Source of the DNA: Tubulanus polymorphus
Taxonomy: Eukaryota; Nemertea; Palaeonemertea; Tubulaniformes; Tubulanidae
DNA: 64,000 nt
Reading direction: 5' to 3'
Assembly (NCBI RefSeq): GCF_964204645.1
Contig: NC_134035.1
Span: 10,170,501-10,234,500, forward strand
Numbering within the stretch: position 1 is the stretch's first letter; the number at the start of each line of letters is the position of its first letter. The notes under the pieces were generated by a model that did not search any database, was not told the origin of the DNA, and saw nothing but the letters and a program-made list of their open reading frames with translations. The translations under genes and the position numbers were made by a program. Below are positions 29,327-40,350 of the stretch, in pieces.

Positions 29327-29624
29327 CTGATATAGTATTCAAAAATTACGAGGTGGTAGGCAATGCAAAAAATACGTAGCCACGAGTAAATGACGTGAAC
29401 CGAATGCCATCACCGAGTTGTTGAGTCGAGCTGATTCGATTTGCGCAAGTCAAGTGGACGGAATAGAGATGCGCGCCAAATATCTGACAACGGCTAATTC
29501 GTCTGAACAATAACAAGAGGCCCACACGAGTCCAGTGGTCGTAGCCGTGGTGTGTAATTGACCGTGGATAGGTGAAACAAAAACCGGCGTGACAGGTTAA
29601 TGCTATGGAGAGGAATCAACTGCA
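29327..29624. other. No clear feature
   Basis: Intron-like sequence. Confidence 0.5.
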
Positions 29625-30010
29625 CTAAGAATTACGATACAGACCAACTTAGAAATCTAAGCCAAATATTGAAAATCAGAATTTTCACTTAAAATCAGTG
29701 TCATTTGCGATTGATGTTCCTGCGGTTGGCAGTTCTAAACAACGACAAATTTGTCCGTCAAAGATATCGTCCAGTAAGTGACTGGTTGTTAGATTTGCTA
29801 AAACACTGGAAGATGTTAGATTGGCTAGGAAAGGTCTTGCAGTTATTTTGTGAATATGGAACTGAAATCAGGAGCTTTTCAACGACAGTTAGCCGAAATG
29901 GTCAGAGCTAAAAAGGAATTGAATGTTAATCTTTGGTCATTAATTGACTACAGAACTAAGTTGGTGTTAAACTGGTCTTGAATTTTAGGTATGACCGAAA
30001 AACTGGGTCC
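29625..30010. repeat. Dispersed AACTTAGAAATCTAAG repeat and flanks
   Basis: CCAACTTAGAAATCTAAGCC and later AGTTGGTGTTAAACTGGTCT match phrases at 11770 and 49090. A plus-strand frame (29705-29911) and a donor-like CCA|GTAAGTGA at 29772 fall inside and are not trusted. Confidence 0.4.
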
Positions 30011-30048
30011 TTTTTGATAGATGCGAGTTATTCCTGAAATCCACTAGA

Positions 30049-30088
30049 CTATATATATATATACATATATGTATACGTATACGTATAC

Positions 30089-30127
<39 letters not shown>
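30049..30127. repeat. (TA)n / TATACG microsatellite
   Basis: TA runs flanking ATGTATACGTATACGTATAC. Confidence 0.95.
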
Positions 30128-30131
<4 letters not shown>

Positions 30132-31565
30132 GGTGGGGTCTAAGGGCCTAACAATGAACTGTATACATCAATGATGGCCGTGTTTCGTGTGTCACTGATT
30201 CAATCAGACGCCAAACGCAGTCAGAAGAATATATCTGATGATTTGGAAACATGGAATTCTCCGACGAGACGACGACGACGCCGATGACTGAGGCCTGTGG
30301 TCAATCTACAATAATAACAACCTATACTAGACATTAAAGCACGTACTCACAAATACAAACGCGACTGAGAACACGAATAATTACATTGTAACATAAAACA
30401 TAACAATCAAGCCGTGATACGTGTGTATGCGCGCGGCGCGAAATTCCATTTCCGTAGAAAACGAAAACGGTAAGTGGTATCCGCGCGCGCTCGCATTCGG
30501 ATAAAACACCGAGAGACGACAATAGATGAAAATCAACAAACCTTATCAAAAGAACTCAACACCACCATCGGATGATTAAAGCGAAGGAAAATATGTATGC
30601 AGAAAAGGTGGTTGCGCCACAAAAACGACCAGATCGGAGATCCAAGAGCTGATTGTTTTCAATCGAAGTTACAGGGTCTTGAAACTGCCAGCAACGCGGG
30701 TCTTCACAAGTCGCAACCGACATAACCTGCTTTTGTGACTGACTGACCACGTCTTGCAAGTCGACCCACGCCCAACTTTACTCTTTCCAACTACTTAACT
30801 GCCTTCTTGAAGAAAAGTGAAAGAATTGAAGTACAATCAACAGTTCTGAATTCAACTTCCGCGTTAAAAAATAATCAGTTCATTTTCAAATACAAATTCT
30901 ATTTCAAATTCACACGCAAATCCTGGAGGGTGAGTTGGGCTTGTTATGATAAATTCCACAATTCTAGCTAGTTCAGACAACGGCATTTACTCGCGTTACC
31001 ACCGATCAAATAAGCTTGTCAGAAATTGAAAATATCTAACATTAAAATAACCAGCCAGCCATGAGGTTTTTTAATCACAGATATATACAGTACCGACGAT
31101 ATGATATGCGCACATCAAGCTCGCCGGTTCAATGCAGGAAATTAAGACAGCAAACAATGGCGCCATTGTCATGCAAATATGTAATTATTACTGTTCAATG
31201 GTACAGCAGCAGAATCTAAGAAATGAATAAATACATTTCATATCACGAATATACACGTACGCGCACCACATATCAGATACAGCGGGAAATACTGAAAATT
31301 ATTCAATTCCACGCAGAAACAAGCAATCAGTTTTCACAGCGAGACTGATTCTTATTACATAAGGTCAAAAGGCCGATACATTTTGACATTCATCACCCAT
31401 CAGGAATCCACTATTTAGATCAGCTATTATTCAGATTGTTCGGAATTGATGAAATTAATTCAGTTTTATGAAAAATATGGAAACAATGTATTTTACAAAG
31501 TTTTGCATATAGGTGGACCATGAATGACCCAGATTAGATCAAAATCTGGATTACACCGATCTGAA
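30128..31565. other. Intron-like DNA, no supported gene
   Basis: Minus-strand frames at 30334-30549 (donor-like GTGAGTACG near 30346) and 30556-30759 lack consistent partners. The rest is AT-rich. Confidence 0.4.
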
Positions 31566-31936
31566 TTAAAGCCGCGGACACACTGGGCGATTTCGTCGCC
31601 GATTTTATGACCGATTTGATCGCCGACAGACCCGGACACACTGGGCGATTTCGTCGGCGACGAAATCGGCGAACAGCGCCGCTTATTTTGAAACGACCAG
31701 CTGCTAGCGCCACCTTTAATAAATCAAAGAGCCGTGATTGGCTGGTTAATATGGCGCTCGAGGCGACTGATCGCCGTACCCGGACACACTGGGCGATTCT
31801 GTCGCCGGCGACAGAATCCAACATGTTGGATTCGGGCGGCCGACTAAATCACCGAAGGCGATTGCCCGGACACACTGGGCGATTTTACCGGCAATTTCGT
31901 CGGGCGACGAAATCGCCCAGTGTGTCTGGGCCTTAA
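31566..31936. mobile_element. MITE with TTAA target duplication and multiple hairpins
   Basis: Flanked by TTAA on both sides (31566-31569, 31933-31936). The outer ends read GCGGACACACTGGGCGATTT and ATCGCCCAGTGTGTCTGGGC (inverted). The core CGGACACACTGGGCGAT occurs again near 31630, 31782 and 31870, each followed by a local hairpin (CGTCGGCGACGAAATCGGCG, TGTCGCCGGCGACAGAAT). TTAA duplications are typical of piggyBac- and Kolobok-type elements. The open frames on both strands are products of the GC-rich palindromes. Confidence 0.9.
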
Positions 31937-31971
31937 GCGGGTTTGAATGTATTTTGGATCAACTATCCAAA

Positions 31972-32098
31972 GCCGCGATCACATGAGCGTTTTTGGCTCG
32001 GGCCAAATTTGGCCCGGACAACTGTTCACACTGGTGCCAAATGGGCCGGGCCAAATTTGGCCTGGGCAAAAACATCGAATCAGGCCAGAGCCAGATTT
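31972..32098. mobile_element. Family 4 MITE, left half
   Basis: AAGCCGCGATCACATGAGCG, then CTCGGGCCAAATTTGGCCCG and AACTGTTCACACTGGTGCCA. It starts 35 bp after the TTAA element and is cut short after GGCCAGAGCCAGATTTTA. Confidence 0.8.
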
Positions 32099-32339
32099 TA
32101 GTTACCTTCACTATGATGGAACACTTAGTACAGTTGAAATTAGAAGACCGCAAATAACAATGGATGGCATTCAAGTTTTTTCATCATGACATTCAACTTT
32201 TTACATCATGCTACTTCTCAATATCTTTTGTTAGAAAGAAAGTTTTTATTTGCGGTAGTTTTTCTATCTAAGCCCCGAGAGCCCGGCTTTCATCGGTTTT
32301 TTTTTAAACGTTTCATTGATGAAATGATAATACCACGCG

Positions 32340-32398
32340 CATTACGGCATAGTACGTAGGGGGAGGGAGGGGGGGTTAGAGATTAGATACTATAAAAG
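32340..32398 (+). promoter_or_regulatory. TATA-box promoter candidate with G-rich tract
   Basis: TATAAAAG at 32391-32398 is a consensus TATA box. A G-rich tract (GGGGGAGGGAGGGGGGG, about 32359-32375) lies just upstream and could bind Sp/KLF factors or form a G-quadruplex. The start site would fall near 32420-32428. Confidence 0.45.
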
Positions 32399-32440
32399 CC
32401 ATTTTACGGTCGCCAGTCGCCGTGGCGCACAACATCATCG

Positions 32441-32746
32441 ATGATGATTATAAGTCAAAAGTTAAGTATAAGTTTACCGAACAAAAAAACAACAGCGCTC
32501 GCCGGATTAAGCGACAACTCATCTTTCAACCGTAGAGTCGTAGAACAATGCATTATACAGCGTACTCGTCGGCAAGGTTGTGCTCTTGCTATCGGGGATT
32601 ATAACCGGGTACTGCCGTCATCCCCGAGCTGTAGTACTTATAGTTGTAGTCGCCGTAGTAAAAATCACTTTCAACGGATATCGACGAATTATAGTAACGC
32701 GAGCCCGTATTCTGTCGTCGTCGTTTTTTTTCCTTTCGTTTACTAA
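32441..32746 (+). CDS. Open frame downstream of TATA box, 101 aa
   Basis: The first ATG after the TATA box (43 bp downstream) opens MMIISQKLSISLPNKKTTAL, then AGLSDNSSFNRRVVEQCIIQ; the last third is Ser/Tyr/Cys-rich and ends VVVVFFPFVY, TAA. The position relative to the TATA box fits a short leader. The C-terminal part looks random, so the real coding segment, if any, may end at an intron. No family recognised. Confidence 0.33.
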   Translation: MMIISQKLSISLPNKKTTALAGLSDNSSFNRRVVEQCIIQRTRRQGCALAIGDYNRVLPSSPSCSTYSCSRRSKNHFQRISTNYSNASPYSVVVVFFPFVY

Positions 32747-33032
32747 CTGATGATAGCACTTACGAAAACGTGATTTTTCTACTCGGCGGATTAACCGTTA
32801 CTTAATCTACGATATGCCCCGCACATTTTCATCTTTACGATAATCGGAATCTTGTAATTGTTTCTGCTTTCGAAAAAATGAACGCTTCGGATTTTCAAGT
32901 TTAAGCTTACGTAAGTAATTCAAGCTTAACGATAGTATGCTCGATGATGGCTATTCGATATTGGCCTAAACGTCACATCTTACAGAACATTTCGCCTTTT
33001 TCGCTGGGATTAATATCGTAAGATCTTCTGCT
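32747..33032. other. Intron-like DNA
   Basis: No supported feature. Confidence 0.5.
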
Positions 33033-33374
33033 TATCCACATGGTTCCCACAGTTATATGAATTCAAAATTCCCAAGTTTTTCCCAAGTATTTCATGGGTG
33101 ATTTTTCAATTTTCCCAAATGCAAATGAACACATATCGTCATGCTACAGTCAACATTTTAGCGGTGACTGGTTGATAAAAATGATTTTAAAGTGAAACTG
33201 CTGAAGAAAGTTGCCCTTGGCAAATGCAATATGTGAAATGTAATGCATTTCCCAAATATTTCCCTGATTTGAGGAAAATTTTTCAAATTCCCGATTATTT
33301 CCAAACCGGGAATTACTATTTCAAAATTCCCAAATTTTTCCCAATTTCCCTGTTCTGTGGGAACCATGTATCCA
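33033..33374. mobile_element. MITE with TATCCA target duplication
   Basis: The termini CATGGTTCCCACA (33039) and TGTGGGAACCATG (ending 33368) are perfect inverted repeats, flanked by a perfect 6-bp direct repeat TATCCA (33033-33038 and 33369-33374). The interior is rich in TTCCCAA. A degraded relative is at 18735-19010. Non-autonomous; the open frame 33158-33391 is inside it. Confidence 0.92.
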
Positions 33375-33382
33375 ACAGGACG

Positions 33383-33448
33383 TGATTCCACAGTTCAGAT
33401 TTGACTTGAATCAACTCTAGAGCTCGATACTACAGAACTGGATCCAGT
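33383..33448. mobile_element. Palindromic MITE (TTCCACAG family) copy, short
   Basis: GTGATTCCACAGTTCAGATT pairs with ATACTACAGAACTGGATCC. It begins nine bases after the TATCCA duplication. Confidence 0.6.
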
Positions 33449-33944
33449 ATTCTAAACGATAAGCCTAGTCCGGTTATTCAGTTTTCCACACAAAGCAGGC
33501 AAGATTTACATTTCCGCCGTTTCTATATAGAACGGGCCAAATTTCTTTTTATTCTTCCTTCGAAACCTTAAACATGCGATACCATTTTCTTTCTTAAACG
33601 TTCACGTCTCGCACGCGTGTTCACCGGACGCCTTTTCTGCGATATCTTTCGAGTCAACGATATAATTCCCGACCTGCCACACCGCCGACTACGCTACGCG
33701 CGATCAGCCATTTTGGAATAACCATTACGATAATCCGGGCGTTTAACCTGCGCTGACAGGAGCCGCAGTCTTATAGTATTACCACGCCGTCGTCGTCGTA
33801 CGACGCGATATCGATTTATAAATGGCCAGCGTTTATCAATGAATTCTCGTCGGCTGATCTAAAAGCTCGAGACACATAACACAGTACGCCACACACTGCT
33901 GCGGCTGAAGTCGTGGATGAGGTTTTTTCACCGTGTATTGGACG
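33449..33944. other. CpG-moderate DNA, no gene seen
   Basis: Contains TACGCTACGCGCGATCAGCC, a CGTCGTCGTACGACG patch and AT-rich parts. Possibly regulatory; no exon found. Confidence 0.4.
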
Positions 33945-34197
33945 CTGCATGCAATCACATGGCAACGATTTGGCCCAGACCAAATCGGCGTGGATCAGGC
34001 CCCAGCCAAATTTGGCCCGTGTCTAATTAGAAAAGCGTGTTAACACGTAAACCGCTCACACGATACTAAGCAATGATTAAACAGAGCGAAGTGAGTCACT
34101 TCTGGAACCAATTGCAATTCACACGCAATAATTTGACCAGAGTTTAAATTTGGCTCGGACCTTGGCTGGGCTAAAATGCTCATGCGATCACAGCTTA
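33945..34197. mobile_element. Family 4 MITE, full-length
   Basis: Starts TGCAATCACATGGCAACGAT and ends GGCTAAAATGCTCATGCGAT then CACAGCTTA. The interior CCCGTGTCTAATTAGAAAAG, GAGCGAAGTGAGTCACTTCT and CACACGCAATAATTTGACC is collinear with 12472-12697. Confidence 0.88.
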
Positions 34198-34734
34198 TGT
34201 TCCTGTTCCTGGAATGGACCAAATTAATGTAATGAACATTCATACACACATTTGAATCGGCTGTTTTCACTGGTCCAGCTACTGACAGACATCATGAGCG
34301 AAGAAATGGTCTGCCTTAAAATCTAGAATGTGCCTGGATTGGTCTTTTTGGTCGGTCAAAATTGGTCCTTTCTAAAATGGAACGAACCAATTTTGAACGG
34401 CTGTAGTTCTTGTCAATTCGAAGTCAATTACTTTTTTAATGTTTTTTATATTGCGTATCAGCTGAACTGATTCCCACAGTATTGTCAATGAACTGAACGG
34501 ACCTACCTAGTAGTAGTAGAGATCAGATGGACAATAGCAATCGTGCCAATTCACACAATGTCTGAATTATTCATTAAGCAGCAAAGTAGATCCTAATTAC
34601 ATTGTCGTCAGGGTCGGTACTGCACGGATTTTACGATTGTCACATTTTCAGATGGACATCGTCGCGACAATGAAGCCCGATAATTGAAACGATACTCGAG
34701 AACATCTTGCCGGCGTAATTACGAATTTGAGATT
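34198..34734. other. Intron-like DNA with a weak exon signal
   Basis: A plus-strand acceptor (GATTGTCACATTTTCAG, about 34650) is followed by MDIVATMKPDN and TGA. It is too short to call. Confidence 0.3.
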
Positions 34735-34847
<113 letters not shown>

Positions 34848-35023
34848 TTTGAAAAGCAATTGAACTCCCCTGCTCAAGAGCCGGGCAGCAACGGCTTTTA
34901 TCAGGTGTCAACAAACCAAAGAAGCCTCGAAGTTTCATAACTGAAAGAATGGCGATAGTGCAAGGAATGTCTGAGGAGGGGGCAGGTCCAAATAGGAGTT
35001 TGATAGATGAATTGAACCATATC

Positions 35024-35114
35024 AAAGCGATCGCACAGAGACGATTTGGCACGGGTCAAACTGGCACCCGTTTTTTGACCTGGGCCAAAAGTGCTCGTGC
35101 GATCGCGGCTTGAG
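35024..35114. mobile_element. Family 4 MITE, internally deleted
   Basis: AAAGCGATCGCACAGAGACG and AAAAGTGCTCGTGCGATCGC then GGCTTGAG are the two inverted ends. The middle is missing, leaving a 90-bp solo palindrome. Confidence 0.8.
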
Positions 35115-36082
35115 TCAGGGTAAGCTTCGATGTAAAGATGGGTCTAACAAAATAATCAACTTATGAGTGGAATAATATTTGAGTTCGTTCCGATTGAGTC
35201 GAACAAAGGGTTATAAGCGACATCAGTGACAGGAATGAGACAAATCTCATCACTACTCTCAAAAAAATACTCATCGTTTAAATTCTAAGCATAGGCGCGC
35301 TCACGGCTCGGTCTCCATAAAAAAGAACCAACCCGAACGACAGCTGCTGCGGCCTCTCAGTAGGCTTACTCGTAATGGAGGCATGATCGCGTGTCCGGGC
35401 TCGCCGCTGTCGTTCTCTCCGCCGGGAGAAAAAAAAAAGTAAATGGCAGCGGAAGTCGACTTTAGCGTGATACATACAATAACGCTCGATTAGTGTATGT
35501 ATAAAAGTGCGTACATACATCATGCACGGTCGGCGGCGTAAACGTGCGTGATGATTCTGATAAATCTAGCGAGTTCCGGCGAACGGGAAGTCGGTTCGTA
35601 TTGTTCGTCGCCGTTTGAGAGAAACGCCGTACGTATCCGCGCGGAACAGGATGATAATCGGTAACACTCGCAAACTGACGACATCGATATACACACACAT
35701 GACAATACGATATTCCCGAACAAAAAAGATAAAATAGCGTTTATACATTTTTCAATTACAATTGTTCGTAATGATTGCATTGTTGTATTGTGAGTGTAAC
35801 CGGGAGTTAGATCCCCAACCAGATAGAAAACAACAGATGACGATTTCGAAGTCGCGAGTATGAATTATGAACGATTACGAACGATTCTATTATTATGTAG
35901 AATGAATTCATAAGCGCGACTCGCGAAAGCCTATTACTTTTGAAGCCTTCAGCGACGACCGACCACTTATCTTATATCGGATGAATATTCAGAAAAGACC
36001 TCGCGTAATTACGTATATATCAAAAGATTTCGTAATCATATCTTAAATATGCGTTCTAAGAGATTCTATTGATATAACTTAC
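35115..36082. other. Intron-like DNA with overlapping minus frames
   Basis: Minus frames at 35278-35523, 35462-35698, 35520-35780 and 35566-35748 overlap in several phases, and none has a coherent splice pair. CpG-moderate. Confidence 0.4.
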
Positions 36083-36155
36083 CGATACGATGACTTGAAC
36101 GATGTTTTCTGATCAGATTGGACGTCGCTGATGAAGTCCTGTCCGTCTGTCCCGC
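36083..36155 (-). CDS. Well-supported internal exon (73 nt), unassigned
   Basis: The acceptor (CTTTTCATTGTCATTTTAG) and donor (TATCG|GTAAGT) are both near-consensus, the best pair in the window. GC is about 50 percent against AT-rich flanks. One frame stops. The most protein-like begins with two bases and reads GTDGQDFISDVQSDQKTS, then FKSSY, ending with two bases. The remaining frame (AGQTDRTSSATSNLIRKH) is also open. It lies within locus C but its preferred phase does not join exon 40404-40351 directly, so an exon is missing or it belongs to another transcript. The product is unknown; Asp/Gln/Ser-rich, probably hydrophilic. Confidence 0.5.
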
Positions 36156-36695
36156 CTAAAATGACAATGAAAAGATACGATTGAATGAATGATCTATTTA
36201 CTTATAATATGTACCAGATTATTAGCATAATTTCTTTGGATATAATTTCATAGATAAATAGGTACATATATAAGGACAACCTCAAGCCCTAGGGGCTGAG
36301 CCGGATAGGGGGATTGCCCTGGGATATGAATGGTATGTCAATGGATAAAATGAGTATTTCACTTTTTCTTGGTACATGATGATATATGATTTCTAAAACA
36401 TGAACATCAGGCACTAAATAAAAATTTAGTGTCAGGTAAGACCGATACGGAGTGTCGTTTCCTCGACAATGGACCGAATCCATTAAAATGTCAACATACA
36501 GTCTTGAGCTTGTATAATAAAATAGTCGCATACGGTAACTTTATATGAAAATTGAAAATATAGCGATTTTCATATTCAGTTTACAATTCCCAGTCGACTA
36601 GACGCAACAATAAAGACTTATCCTACGGATTGAGATAAATATCAAATAAAGTTCTAAGCAGTTACTAGAATTACAGCCATGCTAGATTCAAGCTT
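36156..36695. other. Intron-like DNA
   Basis: No supported feature; a minus frame at 36289-36531 is unconvincing. Confidence 0.4.
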
Positions 36696-36881
36696 ATGCG
36701 TGATGATGAAAACCTGAGTACAACTGAACGCAGCGTAAGTGAGGTGGATTCTGATTACACCGACTATTTTTCGAGTGTTTTAGATTTCATCGCTGTACTT
36801 ATCTTACATATTATTAACGCGATAAATTTTCATAACTTAACGTTATTCGTGTTTCAAAAAGCTGAAGTCATTTCTAGGTAA
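36696..36881 (+). CDS. Open frame with acidic start and membrane segment, doubtful
   Basis: Opens MRDDENLSTTERSVSEVDSD and continues through a hydrophobic segment (FIAVLILHIINAINF) to a stop at 36881. Donor-like sites inside (CAGC|GTAAGTG at 36734, TAG|GTAAAAC at 36878) allow a shorter exon. No acceptor or promoter is seen. Confidence 0.22.
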   Translation: MRDDENLSTTERSVSEVDSDYTDYFSSVLDFIAVLILHIINAINFHNLTLFVFQKAEVISR

Positions 36882-36999
36882 AACTTGGATGTAAGTAAAG
36901 ATGGGTGTAGGGCGACTGGCGCCCGTTTGCGCGACCCAATCGGTTGCAACTGGTCTCAAATCAGCGAGTAAGTGGAGTCTGAAATGTCACTGTAGTCTC

Positions 37000-37212
37000 A
37001 CGGCTTGCAACCTCTGAAAAGTGCCATCAGTTACAAGCTACATTTTTTTCAGGCACATTTCACTGGAATATGAAAATGTTCGAATTAATCAGTTATCAAC
37101 CGTAAGACCCTCAGTAACATCTTCCACATTTCTGCGCGCACCAAACATATCAAATCAGTATTTCTCTGGACAAATAGTAACAAAATACTGAAAAACAGGA
37201 ACAGTCTCAGTG
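37000..37212. mobile_element. MITE family 1 copy
   Basis: GGCTTGCAACCTCTGAAAAG, TTCGAATTAATCAGTTATCA, AAGACCCTCAGTAACATC, AATCAGTATTTCTCTGGACA and CTGAAAAACAGGAACAGT are collinear with 58623-58846. The right terminal repeat is lost. Confidence 0.85.
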
Positions 37213-38039
37213 AGTGACAAGGGCAGTGTAGGTCGTGGTGTTGACTGAAAAATGGCCACACCACATAACAGGAAGTAGAACATGTGCAACGCATCATGAT
37301 TGGGTGGTCGCGCGGGCTCAAGGCATGTCCCGTCATTGCGCTGGCGGTCAGAGAGAATTGCATTGCACCAGTCACAAATCTGGCCGGCCGACATACACCC
37401 GGCTTAAGCTAATTCAAGCCAGCAGTCCAGAACCACCCCGAGTCATTAGCTCTTGGACAAACGTCGAATGCCTGAGCAGGTAGGTGGGTCCTAGTAACAG
37501 TTTGATACTTGCGTCGACCCGCATTGCGAATGAATTACATCCATTCTTTTTATCTTAACGTCTTATTAAGTCCTAACTCAGTTAGCTTAACAAAGAGTTA
37601 GGTGACATTTCGTCCGCATCGAGAAAGGTGAACAGAGAGAGAGGGTGAGGGGTGAACAAGTGCCATGTCCAGCCATATATATGGTATTAGATTGTTGTTA
37701 GCCGGACATTTACGACCGAAATACCTTTAACTGTGCACGGATCGCCATTTCACGGTATAAATATCGCATTAACTCACCACCTTAGCACGGACGATATATG
37801 CACATATACAGGATAATAGTAAACAACATTCTGATTGCAGATACACGTCAAGCCGGCCCATAAAACTATACACGTATACATAAGTGTATTCAACGCCCGT
37901 AAATCTCCGCATCGGATCCTGAAGCAAAGCTATGATGACAGAAGGCAATCTCGACTGAGCAAGTAACCATCAAGAGGAAACTAGTTAAAAATACGACGAT
38001 TTCTCATTATTTCCATTCTCTTCTCACCGATATAAACCT
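37213..38039. other. GC-moderate DNA with overlapping frames
   Basis: A minus frame (37155-37394; MSAGQICDWCNAILSDRQRN) and a plus frame (37235-37483, followed by a donor-like GCAG|GTAGGT) cover the same bases. Each looks protein-like, so neither is called. The rest is intron-like. Confidence 0.3.
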
Positions 38040-38272
38040 TAGCCGCAATCACACGAACATTTTTGGCCCGTACCAAATTAGGCCCTGAAGAACTGTTCAA
38101 AGGCCTGTTTGGCCAGACTGAAGAACAAAGCCAAATCTAAGCACGGGTCAAATTATTGCGTGTGAATTGATTCCAGTGCCTTATTTCACTGCTCTCCAAT
38201 AAGGCACGGACCAAATTTGACTCCGGCCATTTTGGCCTGAGTCAAATCGTATCCGTGCGATCACGGCTCTTG
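38040..38272. mobile_element. Family 4 MITE, full-length, with partial second copy
   Basis: TAGCCGCAATCACACGAACA and CGTATCCGTGCGATCACGGC are the inverted ends. A second, partial copy (GCCTGTTCACACGGGTGCCA, then GGGGTGACTCACTTCTC) follows at about 38290-38390. Confidence 0.85.
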
Positions 38273-38390
38273 ATTCTTGGCTGTACTCAACTAGGCCTGT
38301 TCACACGGGTGCCAAATGGCCAGAGCCAAATCTTAGCAAGGGTCAAATTGTTGCATTTGAATCGCAACTGGTTCCGGGGTGACTCACTTC

Positions 38391-39462
38391 TCTTTTCCCA
38401 AATTTTCTCCATGTAATCTTGGTCATACTCACTAGGGAAATGACTTAATTTGCTTGAGTTTTTTTGTGGGAAGTCGCAGCATCGGTTTTAGTTGAAATTG
38501 TCGGTTAACGACAATGTTACATCACTTTCCCCTCCCCCTAATCTCCACGATATCAACAAGTCAATTATCCGAGCACATTCTGAAACCCGCTTACCCCTCC
38601 ACATCATTCCCGCCATGAATGAAGCTTCTGTAGCGCTTACCGTTTATCCGCTAAGTTACTGATAAGACAATGATCGAGTTTGACTTATCTGAGCAGCCAC
38701 TTTGCTCTTGTTTAAAAACCAACTTCGTATTATCCGTAGGGCAGTGATTTACAACCAGTTTCTGACTTCATGATTGACATTTAATCGAAAATGCAAGTTA
38801 TAGGTTTGTGGTCTATAACGTATGGCAAGCAAAATTGTTGTCAGGGTTCTAGTCAGCGGAAGATTTAGGGGGAAAGGGGGCACCGTGGCGTGTGCTCCCC
38901 GAAAATCAGGACCAGCATCAAGATGCATGTAAAAATGCATCTAGCCAGCAACATTCATCAAAATCTTCTTGGGAAAGACAGCAAACTCCTTTCCTGGAAG
39001 ACCGTCTTGTACACAAGTTTTTGATGGAATAGGGAATACACTGAACATCATAGAAAACATTCAGTAAGACAGCGCGATTCTTCGTTATCTGGTGAGACTA
39101 TATTCAAAAAATTTCGTTCCGGAAAGACGAAATTTCTAGAAAATAGAAAAGAACTGGCTTCAAACAATCTATGTGAATGCCTCTCATATGGCTCTGGATC
39201 AGATTATGAAATGATTCCGATTTCACTTGTTATCCGACCATTCTGAAGGCAGACATGTCAACCTTGCGACTGCCAAGTCGACGTAGACCTGATACACCAA
39301 GTATCTTCACTTATCTTTATGCAAAGTATTAGTTTAATTTCTTTGTTTGCACGCACAGATTTTACATTTCACTTGTTTCTAAACGTCCTCATCGTTTTTT
39401 ACTTTTCTCCCTGTATTTAACTCGTTGTTCGACTCATTCGTTATATGGAATTTCTTTTTCAG
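38391..39462. other. Intron-like DNA
   Basis: A weak minus microexon signal at about 38665-38648 (acceptor TTGTCTTATCAG, donor ACG|GTAAGC) and a possible MITE remnant (AGCGGAAGATTTAGGGGG at 38855). No gene. Confidence 0.4.
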
Positions 39463-39595
39463 CCTCAATCATTATATATACGATTAATCTACTACTGAAT
39501 CGAATGCAAGAAAACCTGATACGACGACTCTATTTCCACGTGTACTCAACATCCAGTCATTCAACTTCAGAAGAAAAAAGAAACATCATTGCCAG
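39463..39595 (+). CDS. Candidate internal exon (133 nt)
   Basis: The acceptor (GGAATTTCTTTTTCAG) and donor (CCAG|GTAAAT) are both strong. Only one frame is open: after two bases it reads SIIIYTINLLLNRMQENLIR, then RLYFHVYSTSSHSTSEEKRN and IIA, leaving AG. An inner ATG would give MQENLIRRL. Its exit phase fits exon 50739-50785 and its entry phase fits one frame of exon 25734-25800. It is AT-rich, so an untranslated or spurious exon is possible. The product is unknown. Confidence 0.35.
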
Positions 39596-39699
39596 GTAAA
39601 TCGTCTACTACACTGTTCGTTCATTCGCGCACGTTGAAAGTTAAAAAACACGCCTTTTGTAAGTGATACACTTTCAACTTGGATATAAGACGATGATTC

Positions 39700-40115
39700 T
39701 ATGTATCGATGTTTTTTTTCGAAGCTATTAACATCTCGGCTCATTGAAAACCGATCCGCTTTTGTGCGTTCATATATAACTTATGACTGTAACCGAAACC
39801 GACGACGCTACGCGTACCCAACGAGCGTACGATCACAAATCCCCCAATCGGGAATTAAATACTATGATACTATGAGCGGTGTTGTATCGCGTAGTAAGGT
39901 AAAAAGACGCTACGCCTTACACGGGGAGGAAGAGTTAAAAGAACTGAGAGAATGGAGAGGGAGGGAGAGAATGGAGAGGGAGGGAGAGGGGGAGAGGGAG
40001 AGAGTGGGAGAGGGAGAGAGGGAGAGAGTGGGAGAGCGGGAGAGGGGGAGAGGGGGAGAGGGAGAGAGCGGGAGAGGGGGAGAGGGAGAGAGAGGGAGAG
40101 AGGGAGGGAGGGAGG

Positions 40116-40157
<42 letters not shown>

Positions 40158-40310
40158 CTGGCAGGAGAGATCTGCATATTAACATATTATATAACGGTCT
40201 TTGTCATATCGTGTTTCCTCTCTCTCTCTCTCTACACTCGTTGGTCGGTCGGGTACCAGTTTTTCATATGTATACTTGTTATCTTTTGCACTGGAATCCA
40301 ACGTAAACAT
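39700..40310. repeat. Purine-rich GAGAGG tract in an open region
   Basis: Imperfect GGGAGAGAG and GGGAGAGGGGGAGA repeats cover 39950-40090 and become a pure AG run at 40120-40156. A CT run (CCTCTCTCTCTCTCTCTC) follows at about 40215. The long frames through it (39701-40306 and three others) are translated repeat (Glu/Arg or Ser/Leu/Pro), not genes. Confidence 0.95.
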
Positions 40311-40350
40311 ACGGAACGAGTTATAGTTTTTTAGTACGTGAAATACCTAC

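Noticed and set aside
31534-31936. Two 96-109 codon frames
   Set aside because: Both lie in the TTAA element and arise from its GC-rich palindromes.
36129-36150. Hammerhead ribozyme (CTGATGAAGTC)
   Set aside because: The second core element GAAA with a closing stem is missing; other CTGATGA sites in the window also failed. The bases lie in a candidate exon.
37155-37483. Overlapping plus and minus frames beside a MITE
   Set aside because: Each looks plausible (one has a donor at its end) but they exclude each other and one reads into the transposon.
39701-40306. 201-codon plus-strand frame and overlapping frames
   Set aside because: The central part is translated purine repeat (Glu-Arg-Gly), with equal-length frames on both strands.
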